Positions 8,534-18,855 of a stretch of 64,000 bases of DNA are shown here, piece by piece. A program made the position numbers and the translations under genes. This stretch comes from Leptospira sp. (GTDB lineage Bacteria; Spirochaetota; Leptospiria; Leptospirales; Leptospiraceae): positions 186,001 through 250,000 of the forward strand of contig JAPZTS010000001.1 in assembly GCA_027533185.1 (NCBI GenBank). Reading direction: 5' to 3'. The notes under the pieces are model-generated. The model did not search any database. It saw nothing but the letters and a program-made list of their open reading frames with translations, and had not been told where the DNA came from. Numbering within the stretch: the first letter of the stretch is position 1; each line of letters opens with the position of its first letter.

Positions 8534-9590
8534 GAAACAATTGATTCAAAAAATTTCAAAACTAGCAAGTGGTTTCTTTCAAAAAGTAAGTAGCTTTTCT
8601 CCTCTAAAACTTCTTCTAATAGCTTACGCTTGTATTGCGATTCCCTTCTTTGTTTATCATGAGTCCCATTTGCCAGTGTTCTTCATTGTCGTTTTAACTT
8701 TGGTTTCAACCTTTGTTGGATTGTTTTTAACATACTTCAATCTTAGATTGATACAGGAGTATTGGAAGAAAACTTTTGATCCTATTCTTGAAATAATTGC
8801 TTTTGCTTTGTTGCTTTTCGGACTCTGGTTATCAGATGTTTTTTATTTCCGCGCAGGGACGGTTTTCTTATTTTTTCTCATTTTCTTAGTATTTTTAATT
8901 CGAGTTCTCAAACTCCGAGACTATGCTATTTTACTTTTCGTCAGTACATTGATACTTTCTAATGTTCTTATTTCTTTTAAATCTTTGCAGTCCGCTGAAA
9001 TTCTTTCTGCTTATCTACTTTTTAAAAATAAATATAAATTCGAAGAAAAGGATCTAAATAACTGGGAACAAACTGGCAATGAATTCTGGAATTCTGAAAT
9101 TGAAATGGGATTTAAGTTACCTGACGAATTCTATTTCTTCAAACCAAAAGATCTTAATTTGGAAGAAAAAACCGGCGTCGGTCAAATAGCTGGAGTGGTC
9201 GCATCGAGTGACCAAGATCCCAATCGTTATCCTTCCATACGCATTTTCTTTTTTCCGGATTATTCGCAATTTAATGAAACACAGGCAGACAGCGAATTTT
9301 CAGAGTATCTAAAAATACAGGTTAATAAACAACTGATGGAAGACTTACAAGAGATCAACCAAAAGGAATCTGTAGACCATGTTTTAAAATCAAAGTTTTA
9401 TACATTCTACGATCCACTTAGACCTCGTTATGCAAAGACAGGTTACATTCTCCTATCCACGCCACACCATGACAAGATTCTGCTACATATTACCGAGAAT
9501 TTAGAGAAGGGTGAAATTCATGAAACTGGTATTAGAGAGATGTTAGAGTCAATTTCCTTCCGAGATCCCAGTCAAGGCGATAAGCGATAG
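8532..9590 (+). CDS. Hypothetical membrane protein (352 aa)
   Basis: Not recognised. The first 150 residues hold about five hydrophobic segments (for example LLLIAYACIAIPFFVY and VFLFFLIFLVFLIRVL), followed by a roughly 190-residue soluble domain rich in charged residues with no known motif. Its start codon overlaps that of the divergent gene, and its last 42 bases overlap the end of the convergent M23 peptidase gene. Divergent pairing with another small membrane protein suggests a common pathway, unproven. Confidence 0.72.
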   Translation: MKQLIQKISKLASGFFQKVSSFSPLKLLLIAYACIAIPFFVYHESHLPVFFIVVLTLVSTFVGLFLTYFNLRLIQEYWKKTFDPILEIIAFALLLFGLWLSDVFYFRAGTVFLFFLIFLVFLIRVLKLRDYAILLFVSTLILSNVLISFKSLQSAEILSAYLLFKNKYKFEEKDLNNWEQTGNEFWNSEIEMGFKLPDEFYFFKPKDLNLEEKTGVGQIAGVVASSDQDPNRYPSIRIFFFPDYSQFNETQADSEFSEYLKIQVNKQLMEDLQEINQKESVDHVLKSKFYTFYDPLRPRYAKTGYILLSTPHHDKILLHITENLEKGEIHETGIREMLESISFRDPSQGDKR

Positions 9591-10523
9591 CGGATCTATC
9601 AATACATCATTTACTTTAGCACCTAAGTGTAAATGTGGACCTGTTGACATTCCTGTAGAACCAACTGTACCAATAATATCTCCCTTTTTAATCTTTTCTC
9701 CAACCTTTACCTTGATTTCATCCTGGTGCATATAAAAACTAAAGATTTTATTTCCATGATCTAAAATTGTAAAATTGCCTTCATAATACATCTTTCTCGC
9801 TAAAACCACAACGCCAGATTGTATGGCTTTGATTGGAGTTCCAACTTTTCCTCTAAAGTCTACTCCTCCATGTGGACGGCCCTGTTTTTTATTATAATCT
9901 CGCCTAACGTAAAATTTACTAGTTATAAAAATTCTGTCGAGAGGATTCGCAAAATTTGAATCAAACTGAAGTTGGCTGAGTTTTGCAAATGCCTGTTCTT
10001 TGGCTTCCCTACATTCTTGAATAAAATCTAAAGTTTCCTTGGGGAGTTCTTGTGTGACAAATTTGGAGTCTACCTGAATTTGCTGACTTTTGATCACTTG
10101 AAATTTAGTAGGTTCCAAGATAATCTGGTACTGTTTTAAACCTCGTCTAACAAAGAATATTTTTGAAATAATTTCTAGAGTCATTGCTCCAGCGGGAGCA
10201 GTCGGAGCAATAGGAAGAAAGGAAACAAAACTTTTATCGTCCTTACTTAGCAAAATTTCCTTACCCATCCAATTTGCTTTGAACGACTCATGAATCCATT
10301 TTTTATCTTTAGGCGTTAGACGAAAAAAGATAACTTCACCTCGTCCAAACCTTCTTGCCTCTAATACTAAGCTAAAATTTTTTTCCTCTTTTTTTACGAA
10401 GTAATTACCGTTCGATGGAATCTGGGATTTAGATGAAATTGATTTCTTTTTTACCTCTCTCGAGTCAGCAGGAGTGCTCTGCGAAATTGCAAAAAAAATC
10501 AATACCGAAAAAAAGAGTCTCAT
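9549..10523 (-). CDS. M23 family peptidase (LytM type), secreted
   Basis: Predicted peptidoglycan endopeptidase. The 324-residue product has a signal peptide (MRLFFSVLIFFAISQ), a beta-rich N-terminal region of about 180 residues, and a C-terminal M23 domain with intact metal-site motifs: HGGVDFRG (His and Asp), an FYMH histidine, and HLHLGAKV (HxH). It starts three bases after the end of the upstream GGDEF-EAL gene on the same strand, so the two are probably one transcript. It overlaps the convergent hypothetical membrane gene by 42 bases. All catalytic residues are present, in contrast to the M23 relative at 50417. Confidence 0.88.
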   Translation of the reverse strand: MRLFFSVLIFFAISQSTPADSREVKKKSISSKSQIPSNGNYFVKKEEKNFSLVLEARRFGRGEVIFFRLTPKDKKWIHESFKANWMGKEILLSKDDKSFVSFLPIAPTAPAGAMTLEIISKIFFVRRGLKQYQIILEPTKFQVIKSQQIQVDSKFVTQELPKETLDFIQECREAKEQAFAKLSQLQFDSNFANPLDRIFITSKFYVRRDYNKKQGRPHGGVDFRGKVGTPIKAIQSGVVVLARKMYYEGNFTILDHGNKIFSFYMHQDEIKVKVGEKIKKGDIIGTVGSTGMSTGPHLHLGAKVNDVLIDPLSLIALTGISEGN

Positions 10524-10526
10524 CCA

Positions 10527-12995
10527 TTATAAAATCGGCTCTTTGATTCTATTTTTTTCATTAAAATTTTTAACAAATTTTATAAATTCCTCATTGAGGA
10601 GAGGTTTGCTATAGAAGTAACCTTGAATATTATGGCAACCAAATTGATGTAAAAGATTTTTTTGGGCCTCATTCTCAACCCCTTCCGCAATGACTTCCAT
10701 CCCAAGTGATTTTGCCATATTGATAATCGCTCGGCAAATTGCTCGATCATCTTCATCCGTTTCGAGATCCATAACGAAGGATCGATCTATTTTGAGTACG
10801 TCTGCATCTATCTTCTTAAGATAACTCAGTGACGAATAACCCGTACCAAAGTCATCAATCGCAACTTTAATACCGAATCCAGATAGATAACGAAAGGCTT
10901 CTATACTCTTTTCTGGATTTTCCATAATGGAACTTTCAGTCAATTCCAACTCAATTTCGTCTGGTTTGATTTCGTATGTTGCAATGGTTTGGTGAACTTT
11001 ATAAGACCAATTGCTACGAGTTAATTGCTTTCCACTCACATTGATACTAACCGTAAAATTTGGAAGATTTTCCTTTTCCCAATCTTTTTTCAACTTACAT
11101 GTTTGCTCTAAAACCCAATCACCCAATCGTTCAATAATACCAGAATCTTCGGCTACAGGAATAAAATCAGTAGGAGGAACCCATCCTCGTTCTGGATGTT
11201 TCCAGCGAATAAGTGCTTCGGCACCACAAACTTGGTTTGTCAGTGTTGAAATTTTGGGTTGGAAAAATAAAACTAACTCACCGTTTTGAATCGCCTTTCG
11301 CAATGAATTTTCAATGTACAATCTTTTTTCAGAACGTAGTATCAATTCATTTGTGAAAAATTTAAAATTATTTCTTCCCAATTCTTTTGCCTTATACATC
11401 GCCATGTCCGCATTTTTTAGAAGTTCAAGTGTGGTATTACCATTATTAGGCGAAAGAGCTATTCCCATACTAATCGTAGTATACAAATCTCTTCCCATAA
11501 TATGAAACGGCTGACTTAGAATGTCTAAAACTTTTTGAGCAAACTCGGCAGCAGCACTTTTATTTGCAACTCCCAACTTTAGCATCGCGTATTCATCACC
11601 ACCAAAGCGAGCAACAACAAGAGTTTCGTTCATCACTCTCTTAAGTCTGGAGGCAACCATTTGAAGTAGAATATCTCCTTTTGTGTGTCCCAAACTTTCG
11701 TTGATGAATTTAAAATTATCAATATCGAAAAAGTAACAAGCAATCAATGAATCCGATGTACTTTGGTTCTTGAGAGCTTGTGTTGCTTGGTCTACAAATA
11801 GAGTACGGTTCGCTAAGCCAGTAAGTGAGTCGTAATAAGCTAAATATGAAATTCGTTCTTCAGAAAGTTTGCGTTCCGTAATATCAATTCCATAACTGAT
11901 CACTCTTTTTTTGTTAGATTTTGAATCAGCGATCGGAATGTATTTTCGGAGAAGGTACTTTTTATTTTCATCTTGGTCTTGGATCAATTCTTCAAATTGA
12001 ACTATACCATTTTTTTTGAGTGCATTTTCAAGATTTTGCCTTCGTTTTTCTACAAAATCCGTTTCGTAGCCTAACTTTTCGGCAAGATCAGCGTCCGTTT
12101 TGTGTTCAAGCCACTTACGAATTTCTCGATTAGAAACAAAAACAGGGTTGGAGTACTCGTATTTAAAATTGGAATCTAATACTGATATATCGGAGTCAAT
12201 ATTATCTAAAATAAATTCATAAAATTTCTTTTGTTCTCTGACTTTTTCTTCGGCTTCTTTCCTCTCAGTGATATCTCTGTAGGTTGCCCAAATTGCCATC
12301 TTCCCATTTACGGGGAACAATCGAAATGTAGATTCAGTCGGAATGAGTTCACCGGATTTTGTCCGGATATATCCAGTTCCTAACATATTGCCTTGGAAAG
12401 CATCTTCTTCATCGATGGGTGCTGGTGGAAGGATGATGGAAAAGTCTTTTCCAATCATTTCATCTCTTGTGTAACCTAAGGCGATAGTAATCTGCCGATT
12501 AACGTTAATAATAAGTTTAGAAGATGGATCTACTTGAAGAAGCATATCTAAAGATTCTTCGAATACATTTTCCAAAACAATTACTTGTCCACGAAGAGAA
12601 TCATAATGAATCGATCGATTCATATCGTCAATGATCCGCTCCGCAAAATTAATCATTAAGTTTAAGAGCGGAAAGGAATAGGTTCCTTCTGTTAGATGAA
12701 GGTGAGTGGGATGTGCAAACTGCTCCATCTCACTCTTGGTAAGTTCATTTTCAGAAAGTAAAAGGTAAGGTGTCTCCGCATAGATATCTAAAATTGTTTT
12801 TTGTTTTGCCAGTATGTTTGAATCGTTCCAGATCAAAAAAATGGAGGGCTCAGGATTCGATAGAAAATTCAATTTACTAAGGTCATCGAATATTACAAGT
12901 TTACAATTAACTAATTGACTTATATCACGTTCTAAAACTGTAAAAAAATCCGATTCTTTCTTTTCGAGATAGATACGTACGGATTTTAAAGACAT
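10527..12995 (-). CDS. PAS-PAS-GGDEF-EAL protein, bifunctional cyclic-di-GMP enzyme
   Basis: An 822-residue signalling protein. Order: an N-terminal region of about 130 residues without a clear domain, PAS around 135-250, PAS around 255-375, GGDEF around 385-550 and EAL around 560-815. The cyclase signature is GGDEY (465-469), an acceptable active form; no RxxD inhibitory site precedes it. The phosphodiesterase half keeps EAL at 593-595, and the loop DDFGTGYSS, the KIDRSFV lysine, AEGVE and the final QGYFYSKPL, so both activities are possible. No membrane segment is visible, so sensing is likely cytoplasmic. The M23 peptidase follows three bases later. Confidence 0.93.
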   Translation of the reverse strand: MSLKSVRIYLEKKESDFFTVLERDISQLVNCKLVIFDDLSKLNFLSNPEPSIFLIWNDSNILAKQKTILDIYAETPYLLLSENELTKSEMEQFAHPTHLHLTEGTYSFPLLNLMINFAERIIDDMNRSIHYDSLRGQVIVLENVFEESLDMLLQVDPSSKLIINVNRQITIALGYTRDEMIGKDFSIILPPAPIDEEDAFQGNMLGTGYIRTKSGELIPTESTFRLFPVNGKMAIWATYRDITERKEAEEKVREQKKFYEFILDNIDSDISVLDSNFKYEYSNPVFVSNREIRKWLEHKTDADLAEKLGYETDFVEKRRQNLENALKKNGIVQFEELIQDQDENKKYLLRKYIPIADSKSNKKRVISYGIDITERKLSEERISYLAYYDSLTGLANRTLFVDQATQALKNQSTSDSLIACYFFDIDNFKFINESLGHTKGDILLQMVASRLKRVMNETLVVARFGGDEYAMLKLGVANKSAAAEFAQKVLDILSQPFHIMGRDLYTTISMGIALSPNNGNTTLELLKNADMAMYKAKELGRNNFKFFTNELILRSEKRLYIENSLRKAIQNGELVLFFQPKISTLTNQVCGAEALIRWKHPERGWVPPTDFIPVAEDSGIIERLGDWVLEQTCKLKKDWEKENLPNFTVSINVSGKQLTRSNWSYKVHQTIATYEIKPDEIELELTESSIMENPEKSIEAFRYLSGFGIKVAIDDFGTGYSSLSYLKKIDADVLKIDRSFVMDLETDEDDRAICRAIINMAKSLGMEVIAEGVENEAQKNLLHQFGCHNIQGYFYSKPLLNEEFIKFVKNFNEKNRIKEPIL

Positions 12996-13154
12996 AACCT
13001 AAGTATACTAGACGAAGGATATTTCATGTTACAATATATTTTTTACTTCTTGGTGTTGGTAAAATGGGGAGAAAGAACCCTTTCCTGATTATGTCTTTTG
13101 AAGATTTTTCTCTAAAGAGAGCGTTTTTCCAACAATGGGAGCAGTCCAATAAAT

Positions 13155-13169
13155 TGAGATTGATTCTCA
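13155..13169. promoter_or_regulatory. Fur-box-like palindrome upstream of the haem operon
   Basis: TGAGATTGATTCTCA, an imperfect 7-1-7 inverted repeat: left half TGAGATT, right half the complement of TGAGAAT. It resembles the Fur consensus TGATAATnATTATCA. It lies 36 bases before the ATG of the first operon gene, and an almost identical site precedes a Bfd-like gene at 36827. Iron repression is inferred. Confidence 0.6.
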
Positions 13170-13205
13170 TTCCTTTAAAAAAATATTGGTGATAGGTAAG
13201 GTAAA

Positions 13206-13775
13206 ATGACTCAAAACAACCAACTTAAAAAGTTCTTAGCCCTAATTTCGATTTCTGCATTTGCTCTCCTTCTCGCTGGTTGCGAAAAGAAAGAAGAGGA
13301 CAATACAAATGAATTACTACTCGTGGGCTTGGCTGCCGCGGTGAATATGCCTGGGGATTGCAGGATTGCTGCTGGCTCTCGAACTTTAAACACATTTACG
13401 ACGGAATTTACTGGGACTTCGGGTAGAATCTCAAGAACAGGATCTATTCCTTTTACGACACACCAAACGGCAGCCCTAAAATTACCTGGACGAACAGCAG
13501 GATCATCCATACGACTCAGCGGTGGTAAAGCATTTTTGATCGCCTACAGAGCTGACGCATGCCCCGTAACAGCGGACCAAGCCGTGACTGCTTCTACAAC
13601 TCCTTCTGTTACATTTACGAATGCTACCTCTAGCGACAGCCAATTTAGAAATTCCTATGAAATTACGACCGACCCTGCGACGATCACATTTCCTACGGCA
13701 GGGAATTACTTCATTTTAATCTATGCAATTCCTGAACGAGGACAGTCGGCACTCCTCACTTATGGAATTCCTTAA
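13206..13775 (+). CDS. Lipoprotein of the haem-uptake operon, unknown function
   Basis: A 189-residue lipoprotein with lipobox LLAGC (Cys26) and a Thr/Ser/Ala-rich, probably beta-structured mature part (for example FTTEFTGTSGRISRTGS). No family recognised. It is the first gene after the Fur-like palindrome and ends 21 bases before the HmuY-like gene, so it is likely part of the same operon. A role in surface capture of haem or in receptor support is inferred from position only. Confidence 0.75.
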   Translation: MTQNNQLKKFLALISISAFALLLAGCEKKEEDNTNELLLVGLAAAVNMPGDCRIAAGSRTLNTFTTEFTGTSGRISRTGSIPFTTHQTAALKLPGRTAGSSIRLSGGKAFLIAYRADACPVTADQAVTASTTPSVTFTNATSSDSQFRNSYEITTDPATITFPTAGNYFILIYAIPERGQSALLTYGIP

Positions 13776-13796
13776 GTAGGTAACTTCTAAATCAGT

Positions 13797-14465
13797 ATGA
13801 GAAAAAAACTCCTCCTTCTTTGCCTATGCCTGTCTGGTTTGTTTTGCGCCAGACAGAATGCGTCCGTCACAGAAGAGGAGTTGGTAGTCAACCAACTACT
13901 CAGCAATATCATCAATGCAGGGAATCCAAATGCACTGGACAAAATAGTCTTCTCTAGGTCTCAAGCTGATGGAAGCTTTGTTACTCAAATCAACGCGACT
14001 AACTTAGATTTTTATATTTACTTTCAATTTGAAGGGAACCGTCAAATTCCCTTTTCAGACAAAGATAGCCGGAATTGGGATGTAGCATTCAATCGATATA
14101 AGTTGGCAACTAACTCAGGAGAGACCAATCGATTTGGATCCGGAGGGGCATGCAAAAGCAATCGGGGATCTGTTGCCGATGCAAGCTCAGTAACTCCTGA
14201 AAACCAAAACTGTCCTTCTGGAAATTTTGTTATAGATCAAAACGCTGCAACACAAGGAATCGGTGGAGTCGGTGCTACTTTTATCGGGAACCCTCTTCTA
14301 ACGGATTGGTTCAATTATGAGATTGGTTCCCTAACGACCAAAGGTGAAATATTTATCATTCGCGCAGGAACTGGAAATTCTCACTACGCTATGAGAATGG
14401 AAAACTATTACAGTGATGCAGGAACTTCAGGGTATCCAACAATTAGATGGAAAAAACTTCCCTGA
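13797..14465 (+). CDS. HmuY-family haem-binding lipoprotein (putative)
   Basis: A 222-residue lipoprotein, signal peptide ending GLFC, that resembles the HmuY family of surface haem carriers known from Bacteroidetes, including Porphyromonas. The family-like stretch is [14 protein letters not shown] followed by [18 protein letters not shown], ending WFNYEIGSL. It is followed by a TonB-dependent receptor, the arrangement expected for HmuY-HmuR type uptake. The last codons overlap the earliest possible start of the receptor by 19 bases. The haem ligand residues cannot be assigned from sequence alone. Confidence 0.75.
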   Translation: MRKKLLLLCLCLSGLFCARQNASVTEEELVVNQLLSNIINAGNPNALDKIVFSRSQADGSFVTQINATNLDFYIYFQFEGNRQIPFSDKDSRNWDVAFNRYKLATNSGETNRFGSGGACKSNRGSVADASSVTPENQNCPSGNFVIDQNAATQGIGGVGATFIGNPLLTDWFNYEIGSLTTKGEIFIIRAGTGNSHYAMRMENYYSDAGTSGYPTIRWKKLP

Positions 14466-14479
14466 GTATTCATAGAAAC

Positions 14480-16651
14480 ATGCGACTCCATTTTTGGGCT
14501 ACGAGTTTTATCTTTGTCATATACTCTGTTAGCCTTTCGATCAATCCATTATTCTCACAGACGAAAGATGCCAATAAAAAGCCTATCAAAGATGATCAAA
14601 AACCGAAACCAATAGAAGAAAAAGGAAAGCAAGATAGCAAACCTCAACTAACAGAAGATAGTAAACCAGCAAAAACCGAAGAAATCAAAAATGAAGTAGA
14701 AAACCCAGATACCTCTTCCGAGGAGTTGAATCGATTCAAGGATTTAGATGACAAGTCAGGAATTGTTGTCACTGGATCACGCGGTGAAAGAAGGTTAAAA
14801 GACTCCACTGTTGCAACGGAAGTCATTTCTAAAAAAAGAATCGAACAAACGGGGGCGAGGAATGTTGCCGAGGTGTTAGATACTCAACTTGGAATCAATG
14901 TCTCTCCATTTTTTGGAGGTTCCCAGATACAAATGTTAGGTTTGGATTCAAAATATGTTCTCTTTCTTGTTGATGGTCAGAGAGTTGTAGGAAGACTCAA
15001 TAATACCGTTGATTTAACAAGATTTAAAGTTCAAAACATCGAGCGTATTGAAATTGTTAAAGGTAGTTCTTCTGCCCTATATGGAGCCGACGCTATTGGT
15101 GGTGTGATCAATATAATCACCAAACAGGCAGAAAAACCAGAACACTATCAATTTAGAACCACCTATGGAACCGGAAGGCAAACTCAATTTGGAACCCAAG
15201 GTGAGAAGAATATGATTGCCGATGTGGGTTTCAGGAATTCAATAATGGCGACCAATTTTTTTGGTGGATTCAACCAATCAGCCGCGTATGACTTGGATCC
15301 AAAAACACCAGCAACCACAGGAAATGCTTTTTCAGATTCTAATGTCGGTGGAAATATTACTTTTAATCCCGACGGTGCCTTAAAAGTAAAAACGGGTATC
15401 AATTATTTAAATCGAAAACAACAAGGTATCGACTCACGACCGACAGGCGGTGTTTTTGATCGAACAAATGATACGAATGATTTTATGGGAATTGGTGCCA
15501 TAGAATATTCATATGGAAAAAATAATCTGATCTCTTTCCGAGGGAATTATGCCCGATGGGAAAATAAGTTTCGCTTGGACCAAAGAAATTCGAACGAACT
15601 GGATTCAAAAGAACTCACGAATGAGCAATCCTCACAAGGAACAGTTCAACTAGACCACGAAATCAATTCTTCACATATGTTAACAGTCGGAGTAGAATCT
15701 TTTTCTGAAGAGTTAGAATCAGACCGACTTAGACAACGATTTGCCTTTAGAACTCGAAGAGCCGCCTTTATACAAGATGAATGGATTATTTACCGCAATA
15801 GTATTGTTTGGCGATTAGTTCCTGGAGTACGACATGATATTGACTCGCAATTCGGTGGTCAAACTACACCTAAACTGGCAACTCGCGTGGACATAACATC
15901 CAATTTGATATTTAGAGCAAGTTATGGTCGAGGATTTCGTCCACCTTCCTTCCGAGAACTCTACTTACGCTTCGAAAATCCTGGCGTTGGTTATGTTGTG
16001 GATGGGAACGAAAGACTAAGGCCTGAAAAATCAATAACTGTGAATGCAGATATGGAATACAGTCCCTATAAGTTTTGGTCACTTTCATTAGGTGTTTTTA
16101 GAAATGATATCACAGACTTAATTCAATTCAATTTCGGTACACAAACCACCGAATTCGCTACTTTTGAGTTAACGAATATTGATAGAGCCTATACAAGGGG
16201 AGTGGAAGTAGGATCGAGAGTTAGGTTTCTTAAATATTTTGCACTCGAACTCGGATACAATCATACTGACACTCGGGATTTAACACGAGATAGACCCTTG
16301 GAAGGTAGAGCTCTGCACCAAGGGACAGCTAATTTTTTCGTGAATGCTCCGAATGGTTGGGAATTTGCCCTTCGAGCAAAACGGCTAGACAAACGGCCGT
16401 TTTATTCTGCCACAAATCAATTTGCGGGCGCTAGTACCTCCCTTATCGAAAATCAAAATGATCCATTCGCCGAAGAAAAAGTCGTTTATGGTAAACCATT
16501 TACACTTCTCAATCTCAGAACGGAAAAAAAATTCTTTGATGGGCGAATGTCATTGTTTTTAGGTGTAGACAACCTTCTAGATCAGTATGAGCTTACCTAT
16601 AATCCGATCCGACCTCGGTTTTATTATGGTGGACTCCAAGCCCAATTTTGA
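14480..16651 (+). CDS. TonB-dependent outer-membrane receptor, probably for haem
   Basis: A 723-residue receptor. From the ATG at 14480 it has a signal peptide ending NPLFSQ; the earlier in-frame ATG at 14447 would add 11 residues and overlap the HmuY-like gene. A 75-residue Lys/Glu/Pro/Asp-rich linker follows, then the plug (VVTGSR...[28 protein letters not shown]) and a 22-strand barrel ending in a terminal Phe (GGLQAQF). In the barrel, [13 protein letters not shown] and NERLRPE resemble the haem-receptor FRAP/NPNL region, where a His is usual. No TonB, ExbB or ExbD gene is nearby. Iron control is suggested by the upstream Fur-like site. Confidence 0.9.
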   Translation: MRLHFWATSFIFVIYSVSLSINPLFSQTKDANKKPIKDDQKPKPIEEKGKQDSKPQLTEDSKPAKTEEIKNEVENPDTSSEELNRFKDLDDKSGIVVTGSRGERRLKDSTVATEVISKKRIEQTGARNVAEVLDTQLGINVSPFFGGSQIQMLGLDSKYVLFLVDGQRVVGRLNNTVDLTRFKVQNIERIEIVKGSSSALYGADAIGGVINIITKQAEKPEHYQFRTTYGTGRQTQFGTQGEKNMIADVGFRNSIMATNFFGGFNQSAAYDLDPKTPATTGNAFSDSNVGGNITFNPDGALKVKTGINYLNRKQQGIDSRPTGGVFDRTNDTNDFMGIGAIEYSYGKNNLISFRGNYARWENKFRLDQRNSNELDSKELTNEQSSQGTVQLDHEINSSHMLTVGVESFSEELESDRLRQRFAFRTRRAAFIQDEWIIYRNSIVWRLVPGVRHDIDSQFGGQTTPKLATRVDITSNLIFRASYGRGFRPPSFRELYLRFENPGVGYVVDGNERLRPEKSITVNADMEYSPYKFWSLSLGVFRNDITDLIQFNFGTQTTEFATFELTNIDRAYTRGVEVGSRVRFLKYFALELGYNHTDTRDLTRDRPLEGRALHQGTANFFVNAPNGWEFALRAKRLDKRPFYSATNQFAGASTSLIENQNDPFAEEKVVYGKPFTLLNLRTEKKFFDGRMSLFLGVDNLLDQYELTYNPIRPRFYYGGLQAQF

Positions 16652-17276
16652 CTCGTTTTCTCGAATTTGGTTTCTTTCTTTAATTATATTCATATTTCAA
16701 TTCATTCAAACTAATGCAATCTCAGCGGATGAATTTAAACTATCCTCCTCTCAACAGAAAAAGCTAGATGAAACGTTTAAATTCATCGATAAATTAGAAC
16801 CTAAAAAGTTAAAAATTGATAAGTCGACCTATCAGAAGTTTAGCAAATTTGAAGACTATTATAAATTTCATTTCTCAGGAAAAAAACTTTCGAAATGGAT
16901 ACGTAACAGAATCCAAAAGTTTTCTTTCGGCGAAACTGGCGATTTTATTGCCATGTACCAAGAAGAAGAAGTGTTTTTGGGTAAAATATTTTTTACCTTA
17001 TCCCCTTTGGAAAGGGCTCTCGTTTTAATCCACGAAGCCAGACACGCGGACGGCAAACAATTTGCTCATGTAATTTGTCCTGACTCTTTTGAATTTCTAA
17101 ATCCTAGAGATTGGAAGATTTTTCCTGCCGGAAAAAAAGGGTGTGATTCATTAGCTGAGGGTAGTTACGGAGTAACTGCTGCCTTTTTGTTCGAAATGGG
17201 AGCCTACGGCTTTATAAGCCAAACAGAAGCAGGACTCCGATACAATTCGGAACTATCGAGAGTTTTGCGTAAGTGA
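16626..17276 (+). CDS. Secreted protein with HExxH motif, putative metallopeptidase-like
   Basis: A 216-residue protein; start 16626 is chosen because the longer frame would overlap the receptor gene by 65 bases. The N-terminus has a basic region, then a 15-residue hydrophobic run, like a signal sequence. The key feature is LIHEARHAD (HEARH at 136-140), an HExxH zinc motif, followed by two conserved-looking cysteines (151, 173) and [15 protein letters not shown]. It overlaps the end of the receptor gene by 26 bases and is the last gene of the haem operon. A role in releasing haem from host or environmental proteins is a plausible inference but no family was recognised. Confidence 0.65.
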   Translation: MVDSKPNFDSFSRIWFLSLIIFIFQFIQTNAISADEFKLSSSQQKKLDETFKFIDKLEPKKLKIDKSTYQKFSKFEDYYKFHFSGKKLSKWIRNRIQKFSFGETGDFIAMYQEEEVFLGKIFFTLSPLERALVLIHEARHADGKQFAHVICPDSFEFLNPRDWKIFPAGKKGCDSLAEGSYGVTAAFLFEMGAYGFISQTEAGLRYNSELSRVLRK

Positions 17277-17278
17277 GA

Positions 17279-17494
17279 CTAAAAAAGAGAAAGGTCGGAC
17301 AGTTCGGTGTGAGCTCGTCCAGTCCCTTGGTAAAGTACTTCTCCGTGTAACGAAACCACGGCCCAAGTGGGATTTTCTTCGATTTGAGATTGAATGGAAT
17401 CTAGGAGACTGTTGGTAAATTGTTCGATTTTTTTGTGCAAGGAAGAAGGAATCATTTCTGAAATATTCGTGGGTCGTGCTTCCAATGGTCTCAT
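17279..17494 (-). CDS. Possible small protein (71 aa), unknown
   Basis: A reverse-strand open frame that stops 3 bases from the end of the HExxH gene. The product includes IPSSLHKKIEQFTNSL and NPTWAVVSLHGEVLYQGTG, with a plausible soluble composition and good codon use after residue 14. An in-frame Met at residue 14 (17455) would give a 58-residue protein. A signal-like peptide in another frame just upstream (around 17500-17579) raises the possibility of an older longer gene broken by a frameshift. No domain recognised; existence is uncertain. Confidence 0.42.
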   Translation of the reverse strand: MRPLEARPTNISEMIPSSLHKKIEQFTNSLLDSIQSQIEENPTWAVVSLHGEVLYQGTGRAHTELSDLSLF

Positions 17495-17686
17495 GCAAGG
17501 TCTCGCTGTCAGTATTTTTAAGATCGGCAGAGGCGCCAGAATTACTAAAGACTAAAAGGAAGGAAAAATCAGTCAACAAAGAGACATAATAAAGTATAAG
17601 AAATTCTCAAACAAAGAAAGGACCCATCTTCTACTTTTCTCCAACGATCCTCGTCGGAAACTTGACATAAACAATCAAGCAAGAGG

Positions 17687-18634
17687 ATGCCCTTGTTAAC
17701 CCCGCAGATCAATCTTTTTAAAAAATCGAACCCTCTCCAAGTCAAAGTAATATCCAACACAAGACTCACTCCTGAGTTGGGATTAGGGAAAAGGCCAAGA
17801 TCTGAGGGAGACTCAGCCGTTCACCGGATTGCTCTTGAGGTAGATCATACAGCCTATCCTTACATGATTGGACAAAGTGCTGGTATCATTCCACCTGGAG
17901 AAGATCCTGAAAAATTGGCAAAAGGATCAGCTGATCCAAGCTATACCGTCCGACTCTATTCGATCGCCTCTCCTTCTTTTAGCTTTGGTCAAACAAAGAA
18001 CAATATTGAATTCATCGTAAAAAGAGACAATGTTTATGACCCCGATGGCAACCTGTTGCATAGGGGCGTTTGTTCCAACTATCTCTGTGATTTAAAGCCG
18101 GGTGATCTAGTAACCATGACGGGTCCCGCTGGAAAGAAATTCCTCCTCCCTCAAAAAGATTTTTCAGGAGATTATATCTTTCTGGCCACTGGAACAGGGA
18201 TTAGCCCATTTTTTGGGATGATTGAGGAAATTCTCGAACAAAAACTCTATCCATTCTTCGGAAAGATTACCTTAATCTACGGAGCACCTTACTCAGATGA
18301 AATTGTCCTTCGAAATTATTTTGAATCAATGGAAAGGAAACATTCAAATTTCCGACTCATCACGGCTATCAGCCGAGAGGAAAAAAACCCTTTTGATGGT
18401 GGTAAAATGTATATAAGCCATCGCGTGAAAGAAAACACGGAACTCGTGAAAAATGCTGTTCAAAACGGAGGAAAGATCTATATTTGTGGCGGTCCGAAAG
18501 GAATGGAGAAAGGAGTCATCGAAGAGATGTTAAATATCATAAAAACTTCGGATCCGAATGGCGTCCATCCTACATACGAAGAATTTAAAAAATCACTCGA
18601 AGAAAAAGAACAACTGTTCGTAGAGACATACTAA
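17687..18634 (+). CDS. fpr: Ferredoxin-NADP(+) reductase, plastidic type
   Basis: Transfers electrons between ferredoxin or flavodoxin and NADP(H). The 315-residue product carries the FAD motif RLYSIAS (89-95), GVCSNYL (127-133), the NADP-binding ATGTGIS (167-173), CGGPKGME and the C-terminal aromatic residue (VETY). This set matches the plastidic-type FNR for which a Leptospira interrogans enzyme has been characterised. The ATG at 17687 follows GAGG with no spacing; the TTG two codons later (17693) has better spacing. It shares one base with the following PC4-like gene (TAATG). Confidence 0.92.
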   Translation: MPLLTPQINLFKKSNPLQVKVISNTRLTPELGLGKRPRSEGDSAVHRIALEVDHTAYPYMIGQSAGIIPPGEDPEKLAKGSADPSYTVRLYSIASPSFSFGQTKNNIEFIVKRDNVYDPDGNLLHRGVCSNYLCDLKPGDLVTMTGPAGKKFLLPQKDFSGDYIFLATGTGISPFFGMIEEILEQKLYPFFGKITLIYGAPYSDEIVLRNYFESMERKHSNFRLITAISREEKNPFDGGKMYISHRVKENTELVKNAVQNGGKIYICGGPKGMEKGVIEEMLNIIKTSDPNGVHPTYEEFKKSLEEKEQLFVETY

Positions 18635-18855
18635 TGGCAAAACTAGGAATCATAAAAGACATTGATAAAGGCCGTGGAGAGGTTCTCCGCGTGGAAATTT
18701 CTGAATACAAAGGACAAACCCTATTCAATATTCGAATTTGGTATCAAGATGCGAATGGCGAATTTAAGCCAACTCAGAAAGGAGTAGCTATTTCACCTAA
18801 CCTAGTTGGAGAATTGAAAGAAGCTTTAGAAGAAGCTGAACGTTGGTTAGCCTAA
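18634..18855 (+). CDS. PC4/YdbC-like single-stranded DNA or RNA binding domain protein
   Basis: A 73-residue protein with the PC4 pattern: [28 protein letters not shown], then [27 protein letters not shown]4-fold proteins bind single-stranded nucleic acid as dimers; bacterial members are largely uncharacterised. Its ATG overlaps the stop of the FNR gene (TAATG), which points to translational coupling, although no functional link between the two is obvious. Its last 4 bases overlap the end of the convergent VWA-STAS gene. Confidence 0.85.
   Translation: MAKLGIIKDIDKGRGEVLRVEISEYKGQTLFNIRIWYQDANGEFKPTQKGVAISPNLVGELKEALEEAERWLA

Noticed and set aside
17253..17579. A 108-codon reverse frame
   Set aside because: The later part is a shadow of the more coding-like 17279-17494 frame; only its beginning looks signal-like.
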